Shown here: piece by piece, positions 59,953-64,000 of the stretch | Numbering within the stretch: the first letter of the stretch is position 1 | Layout of the letters: every line of letters begins with the position of its first letter | Origin: Buchnera aphidicola str. Bp (Baizongia pistaciae) | GTDB taxonomy: Bacteria > Pseudomonadota > Gammaproteobacteria > Enterobacterales > Enterobacteriaceae | DNA length: 64,000 nt | NCBI RefSeq assembly: GCF_000007725.1 | Contig: NC_004545.1 | Coordinates: 551,981-615,980, forward strand | Direction: 5' to 3' | Notes under the pieces: model-generated | What the model saw: only the letters and a program-made list of their open reading frames with translations | What the model was told of the DNA's origin: nothing | Database searches by the model: none | Position numbers and translations under genes: made by a program

Positions 59953-61488
59953 ATGATTACATTAAAAACAATTAAAAAAAAATATAACATAGAACAAAAA
60001 AACACTAAATTATCTATCGGAATTGATTTTGGAACTACATATTCATTAGTTGCTTCAGCATTAGAAGATAATATTTATATTATACTTGATCAAAATAATC
60101 GCGCACTATTACCATCAATAATTAATTATACATCTAAGAAACCAATAGTAGGTTGGGAAGCACAAAAACAAGCTATTAATGATCCAAAAAATACAATCAT
60201 TTCTATAAAACGTTTAATTGGACACTCTTATGATGAAATTAATAAATTATATCCAAATTTACCTTACCATTTAACATATGATAAAAATGGAATTTTGTCA
60301 TTTATTGTCCAAGACAACTTAATAAATACCATAAATGTATCCAGCGAAATTTTTAAAACTTTAAAAAACCGAGTTAATACTATTTTTAATCAAAAAATTT
60401 TAGGTGCTGTTATTACAGTACCTGCACATTTTAACGATCTTCAAAGACAAGAAATAAAAAAATCAGCAGAGTTAGCAAATTTAAATATAATACGGCTTTT
60501 AAATGAACCTACTTCAGCCGCAATTGCATATGGCCTACATTTAAATAAAAATAAAATTGTTGCTATTTACGATTTAGGAGGAGGAACTTTTGATATTTCT
60601 ATACTAAAACTAAATCAAGGAATTTTTGAAGTATTGGCAACTTCCGGAAATACTAATTTAGGAGGAGATGATTTTGATCAATTGTTAGTCAATTATATTC
60701 AAAAAAAAACACATTTTTCATATTCTAAATTAGATTTTATTTTTCAAAGAAAATTATTATATCTTGCTAAATCAATAAAAATAAAACTAACATCTCATAA
60801 TTCAGTACAATTTCAATTTAACAATTCTAAAATGCATACTATAACTAGATTTGAATTTGAAAAAATGATTGAACCCTTAATTTTAAAAACATTAAATATT
60901 TGTCAACATGTATTACACGATTCTAATACTAATTTAACACATATTGAAGAAATTATTCTAGTAGGAGGTTCTACAAATATTCCCATAGTACAAAGAAAAG
61001 TTTCAGATTTTTTTAAACAATTGCCGTTATGTACAATTAATCCAGAACAAGTAGTTGTAGCAGGGGCTGCAATTCAAGCAAACATGTTAACTAACGGAAG
61101 TAAATATAATAATTTTATATTATTAGACGTTGTACCATTATCATTAGGAATTGAAGTAATAGGAAATATTGTTGAAAAAATAATTTTAAAAAATACGCCA
61201 TTACCTATTTCCAAGACTAAAACCTTTACTACTTTTAAAGACAAGCAAACAACAATGTTAATACACGTTCTACAAGGCGAACATAAATTGGTAAATAAAT
61301 GCCAATCTTTATGTCGTTTTGTTTTAAAAGAAATTCCTAAAAAACCTGCTGGTAAAATAATAGTGCTAGTTAATTTTCAAATAGATGTCAATGGACTATT
61401 ATCCGTTACAGCAGAAATAAAATCTACGAAAATTAGAAAAAATATTACTGTTAATGCTTCTATACCAATCAAAAAATATCGAAATTAA
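59953..61488 (+). CDS. hscA: Hsp70-type chaperone HscA lacking the lid
   Basis: Specialised Hsp70 for Fe-S transfer from IscU. The ATPase domain is complete: SIGIDFGTTYSLVA, VITVPAHFND, LNEPTSAAIAYGL, YDLGGGTFDISIL, and ILVGGSTNIPIVQ. The beta-sandwich substrate domain runs to about LLSVTAEIKSTKIRKNITVN. There the protein ends: 511 residues against 616, so the C-terminal helical lid is missing, and fdx begins 117 nt later with no remnant between. The ATG at 59953 is preferred to the TTG at 59938. Lidless Hsp70s can bind substrate but release it fast (known for DnaK); activity here is inferred. Confidence 0.94.
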   Translation: MITLKTIKKKYNIEQKNTKLSIGIDFGTTYSLVASALEDNIYIILDQNNRALLPSIINYTSKKPIVGWEAQKQAINDPKNTIISIKRLIGHSYDEINKLYPNLPYHLTYDKNGILSFIVQDNLINTINVSSEIFKTLKNRVNTIFNQKILGAVITVPAHFNDLQRQEIKKSAELANLNIIRLLNEPTSAAIAYGLHLNKNKIVAIYDLGGGTFDISILKLNQGIFEVLATSGNTNLGGDDFDQLLVNYIQKKTHFSYSKLDFIFQRKLLYLAKSIKIKLTSHNSVQFQFNNSKMHTITRFEFEKMIEPLILKTLNICQHVLHDSNTNLTHIEEIILVGGSTNIPIVQRKVSDFFKQLPLCTINPEQVVVAGAAIQANMLTNGSKYNNFILLDVVPLSLGIEVIGNIVEKIILKNTPLPISKTKTFTTFKDKQTTMLIHVLQGEHKLVNKCQSLCRFVLKEIPKKPAGKIIVLVNFQIDVNGLLSVTAEIKSTKIRKNITVNASIPIKKYRN

Positions 61489-61605
61489 TAAAAATATTAC
61501 ATAATTAAACACGATCATTAATTTAAATTAAATAATATCAATTGATTTAAAAAATTAAAATTAATATAATTAATTTTTTTTAAATATTTTAATTTAGGAT
61601 GAACT

Positions 61606-61929
61606 ATGCCAAAACTTATAATTTTACCACATAAAATTTTACTACCAAAAGGAGGTGTTTTTAATGCTATGAAAGGAGAATCCATCTTAAATGTTGCTTT
61701 AAGAAATAATGTCGAAATTGAACATGCTTGCGAAAAATCGTGTGTATGCACTACCTGTCATTGTTACATCTGGAAAGGTGCATCTTCTTTATCAATATGC
61801 GAAGAAAAAGAAGAAGACGTTTTAGATAAAGCATGGAATTTGCAATTTAATAGTAGATTAAGCTGCCAAGCTAAAATAAATAATAAAGATATAGAAATTG
61901 AAATTCCAAAATATACTATTAATCAATAA
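61606..61929 (+). CDS. fdx: Ferredoxin, [2Fe-2S], ISC type
   Basis: Adrenodoxin-type ferredoxin giving electrons to Fe-S assembly. Cluster ligands Cys42, Cys48, Cys51 ([14 protein letters not shown]) and a fourth Cys in [17 protein letters not shown] and the end EIPKYTINQ match E. coli MPKIVILPHQ and EIPRYTINH. Length 107 against 111. TAGGA precedes the ATG. Probable redox partner of Fpr (39.7 kb). Confidence 0.97.
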
Positions 61930-61995
61930 ATATAATGAATGAAAAATTACATTATTCAAAAAATATTTTAAAAAACATAACTATTTAATAAAAAT

Positions 61996-63384
61996 TTATT
62001 TAATAAAAGGATTTTTGCTACTCTTAAAGTATAAAACAATAGACGAGCCTACTAAATTAAGTTTAGATTGGAAAAAATTAGTAAGATACTTTTTGTAGAC
62101 ATTAGAAAGTTTTTCTAATTTATTTCCATGAATTATTATAGTCAGTGGGTTGTGCTTTCCTATATGTGCATATTTTATTTTAATTCTATCCCTTTTATAT
62201 ATTGGAGGTTGATGTTTTGTAATCGCTAATTTTAAGATTTCTGTTATTTTTGAAGTATGAATTTTTTTAATGGAATTAAAAAATGCTTCGTTAATTAATT
62301 TAAAAATAATACTTGTTCCCATGTTATGTTTCGCAGATATAAAATGACACTTAACATGACTTATTAATTTTAACATTTTAGAATTTAAAACATTAATTCT
62401 CATTTTTTCAGAAAGTTTATCATTTTTATTTAAAATAATAATTACAGAACAACCATTCTTAATTATAAGATTTAATAAATAAAAATCCTGATCTGAAAAT
62501 CCATCCATTGCATCAATAACTAACAATACCACGTGTACTAAATTCAAAATCTTTAATGTTTTATGTACAGATATTTTTTCTATATATGTACTAATTTTAT
62601 TTTTTTTTCTAATTCCTGCAGTATCAAAAAACATATAATTTATCTTATTACGAATAATTAAACTCCAATTAGAATCTCTTGTAGTACCGGGATTAGAATC
62701 AACAATTACTCTTTTTTCATTAAGTAAAACATTAATTAAAGTTGATTTACCAACATTAGGTTTGCCAATAATTGCTATTTTAATAGTTTTATTTAAATTT
62801 TGACAACAATTTTTTTTATCATTAGTAATAGAATAAATTATATCAAAATCTTTATTTTTTTTATATAAACTATTTTTTTGAGATGTAAAAAAAGAACAAA
62901 TGTTATTAGTTAAAAAATCGATCCCTATTCCATTAGTAGCTGAAATAAAATGCATATTCCTTAATCCTAATGTATAAAATTCATATTTTACTAAATCAAA
63001 ATTTAAACCTTCAATTTTATTAACTAACAAAAAAATTTTTTTTTGAAACTTTCGCAACATTTCTATAATTTCAACGTCTTTATGCATTAATTTATTACGA
63101 GCACTAACTACTAAACATACTAAATCCGCTTGTTTTATAGAAAATTTTACCTGTTCAAAAATTTCTTTATCTAAAGAAATTTTTTTTTTAGAATCTTCAT
63201 TTATTCCTGGTGTATCAATTAAAACTATTTTTGTATTATTTACTATAATAAAACCATGTTTTCGATCTCGCGTCAGTGACGCATGATTGGATGCTAATGC
63301 ATCATTTCGGTTACCAGTTAACTTATTAAACAAAGTTGATTTACCAACATTAGTTCTTCCTATTAATGCAATAGTAATTACCAT
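61996..63384 (-). CDS. der: GTPase Der (EngA)
   Basis: Double-domain GTPase needed for 50S ribosome assembly. The first G domain has GRTNVGKSTLFNKLTG at residue 8 onward, and LIDTPGIN, LLVNKIEG; the second has GKPNVGKSTLINVLL, FDTAGIR and ILNKNDK. A KH-like C-terminal domain follows (ITKHQPPIYKRDRIKIKYAH). Length 462 against 490. E. coli has bamB between yfgM and der; here yfgM ends 34 nt upstream and bamB is absent. Confidence 0.96.
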   Translation of the reverse strand: MVITIALIGRTNVGKSTLFNKLTGNRNDALASNHASLTRDRKHGFIIVNNTKIVLIDTPGINEDSKKKISLDKEIFEQVKFSIKQADLVCLVVSARNKLMHKDVEIIEMLRKFQKKIFLLVNKIEGLNFDLVKYEFYTLGLRNMHFISATNGIGIDFLTNNICSFFTSQKNSLYKKNKDFDIIYSITNDKKNCCQNLNKTIKIAIIGKPNVGKSTLINVLLNEKRVIVDSNPGTTRDSNWSLIIRNKINYMFFDTAGIRKKNKISTYIEKISVHKTLKILNLVHVVLLVIDAMDGFSDQDFYLLNLIIKNGCSVIIILNKNDKLSEKMRINVLNSKMLKLISHVKCHFISAKHNMGTSIIFKLINEAFFNSIKKIHTSKITEILKLAITKHQPPIYKRDRIKIKYAHIGKHNPLTIIIHGNKLEKLSNVYKKYLTNFFQSKLNLVGSSIVLYFKSSKNPFIK

Positions 63385-63418
63385 ATTGCTCCTTTTATAT
63401 CGAAATCAATAAACATTA

Positions 63419-64000
63419 TTAATTATAATTATTAATTTTCATTTGTATAATTTTTTCAAATTCAATTTTTTTATTTTGTATTATACTTCTTTTCCATAAA
63501 GTAACAGCTCGTTTTTGATTATCTAATTTAAAATAAACATCCCCTATAAAATTATTTCTAATGCTATCCCATGAATCACCTAAAATATCTTTAATTGTTG
63601 TTATAGCTTTTTTTATATTATTTTTTTGAAAGTAAATTTGCGCTATCTTAAAAGATATTAAATTAAAAAAATTTAAATCAACTGAATTATTTTTACTTTT
63701 TTCGAGTATTTTGAGTGCTTTTTCTAGTTGATTATTAATAACATATACTTTAGCTAATTTTAATGACATTAAATTTCCAGAAATAGTTTTTTTTGTCCAG
63801 ATTAAATTTTTAGAAATATTCAATTCATTGCTATTTGTTAAAAATGTCATCATCTTAGTATGTACATAAGAATTTTTTGGTTTATCTAAATAATTTTTAC
63901 TAAAAAAATATACAATTACTATTACTATTAATAACATGCAGGTTAAAAAAGATTTTTGGTAAAAATTTAATTTTTCATTTATGTAACTATTTTTAATCAT
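63419..64000 (-). CDS. yfgM: YfgM, SecYEG-associated membrane protein
   Basis: Inner-membrane protein with one N-terminal transmembrane segment and a periplasmic TPR-like domain; in E. coli it associates with SecYEG and the PpiD chaperone. Seen: the hydrophobic segment SFLTCMLLIVIVIVYFF (about residues 18-34), TPR-like helices (AKVYVINNQLEKALKIL), ISFKIAQIYFQKNNIKKA and the family end QMKINNYN. 193 residues against 206. The ATG is at the very window edge (64000), so the gene may start further outside. Confidence 0.88.
   Translation of the reverse strand: MIKNSYINEKLNFYQKSFLTCMLLIVIVIVYFFSKNYLDKPKNSYVHTKMMTFLTNSNELNISKNLIWTKKTISGNLMSLKLAKVYVINNQLEKALKILEKSKNNSVDLNFFNLISFKIAQIYFQKNNIKKAITTIKDILGDSWDSIRNNFIGDVYFKLDNQKRAVTLWKRSIIQNKKIEFEKIIQMKINNYN

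Noticed and set aside
1..64000. Search for CRISPR arrays, insertion sequences, prophage or toxin-antitoxin genes
   Set aside because: No regularly spaced repeats, transposase, integrase or phage motifs were seen; repeated sequence is limited to A/T runs and hairpins.

Overview
This window is a piece of the chromosome of an obligate intracellular gammaproteobacterial symbiont of the Buchnera aphidicola type. The DNA is extremely A+T-rich. The proteins are orthologous gene by gene to those of E. coli and are mostly full length, though rich in Lys/Asn/Ile. Gaps of 200 to 900 bases without genes sit where E. coli has further genes. I saw no insertion sequence, prophage, CRISPR array, restriction system or rRNA operon. 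Leu and trpEG genes lie on the chromosome, whereas many Buchnera carry them on plasmids. This fits Buchnera of gall aphids of the Baizongia/Fordini type; that lineage assignment is inference from memory, not a search.

Layout. 0.4-2.5 kb: gshB, yqgE, ruvX (+). 2.8-7.3 kb: leucine cluster on the minus strand, transcribed leuB-leuC-leuD-leuA. 7.8-16 kb: yggS, hemW, trmB, mutY, yggX, murI, sbcB, tRNA-Asn, a CAU tRNA (best read as tRNA-Ile2), pyrE, dut. 16.9-25.4 kb, minus strand: mutL-miaA-hflK-hflC-purA-rpsF-rpsR-rplI, the E. coli order with hfq, hflX, nsrR, rnr, rlmB and priB missing. 25.5-30.9 kb: mannitol genes mtlA/mtlD and pgi. 31.5-36.6 kb: orn, tRNA-Gly, amiB, rpmE, an ftsN remnant, hslV, hslU. 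37-41.5 kb: trpE-trpG, fpr, epmA. 42-43.2 kb: an unassigned acidic 398-residue protein. 43.7-48.9 kb: uspA, pitA, an YnfM-type exporter, dapF, cyaY. 49-51.4 kb: tRNA-Pro, tRNA-His, tRNA-Arg, rho, trxA. 51.5-57 kb: rep, ilvC, ilvD. 57.3-64 kb: tRNA-Trp, iscS, iscU, hscB, hscA, fdx, der, yfgM.

How it works together. Leucine (leuABCD), valine/isoleucine (ilvCD), tryptophan entry (trpEG) and lysine/peptidoglycan (dapF) functions are amino-acid provisioning genes for the host. Mannitol and phosphate import, glycolytic pgi, Fe-S assembly, and minimal repair, translation and proteolysis genes support the reduced cell.

The most notable observations are these. Four frame breaks, all needing +1 nt, lie at long A or T runs in orn, amiB and an ftsN-like gene; three of the runs are exactly ten A. 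LeuA ends before its leucine-binding regulatory domain. HemW has lost all three radical-SAM cysteines. HscA lacks its helical lid. Thioredoxin has CNPC instead of CGPC. MiaA has an Asn in its P-loop. The acidic orphan gene has its own promoter-like sequence, a good Shine-Dalgarno and a perfect terminator. Two 21-bp all-A/T or nearly all-A/T perfect hairpins flank uspA.
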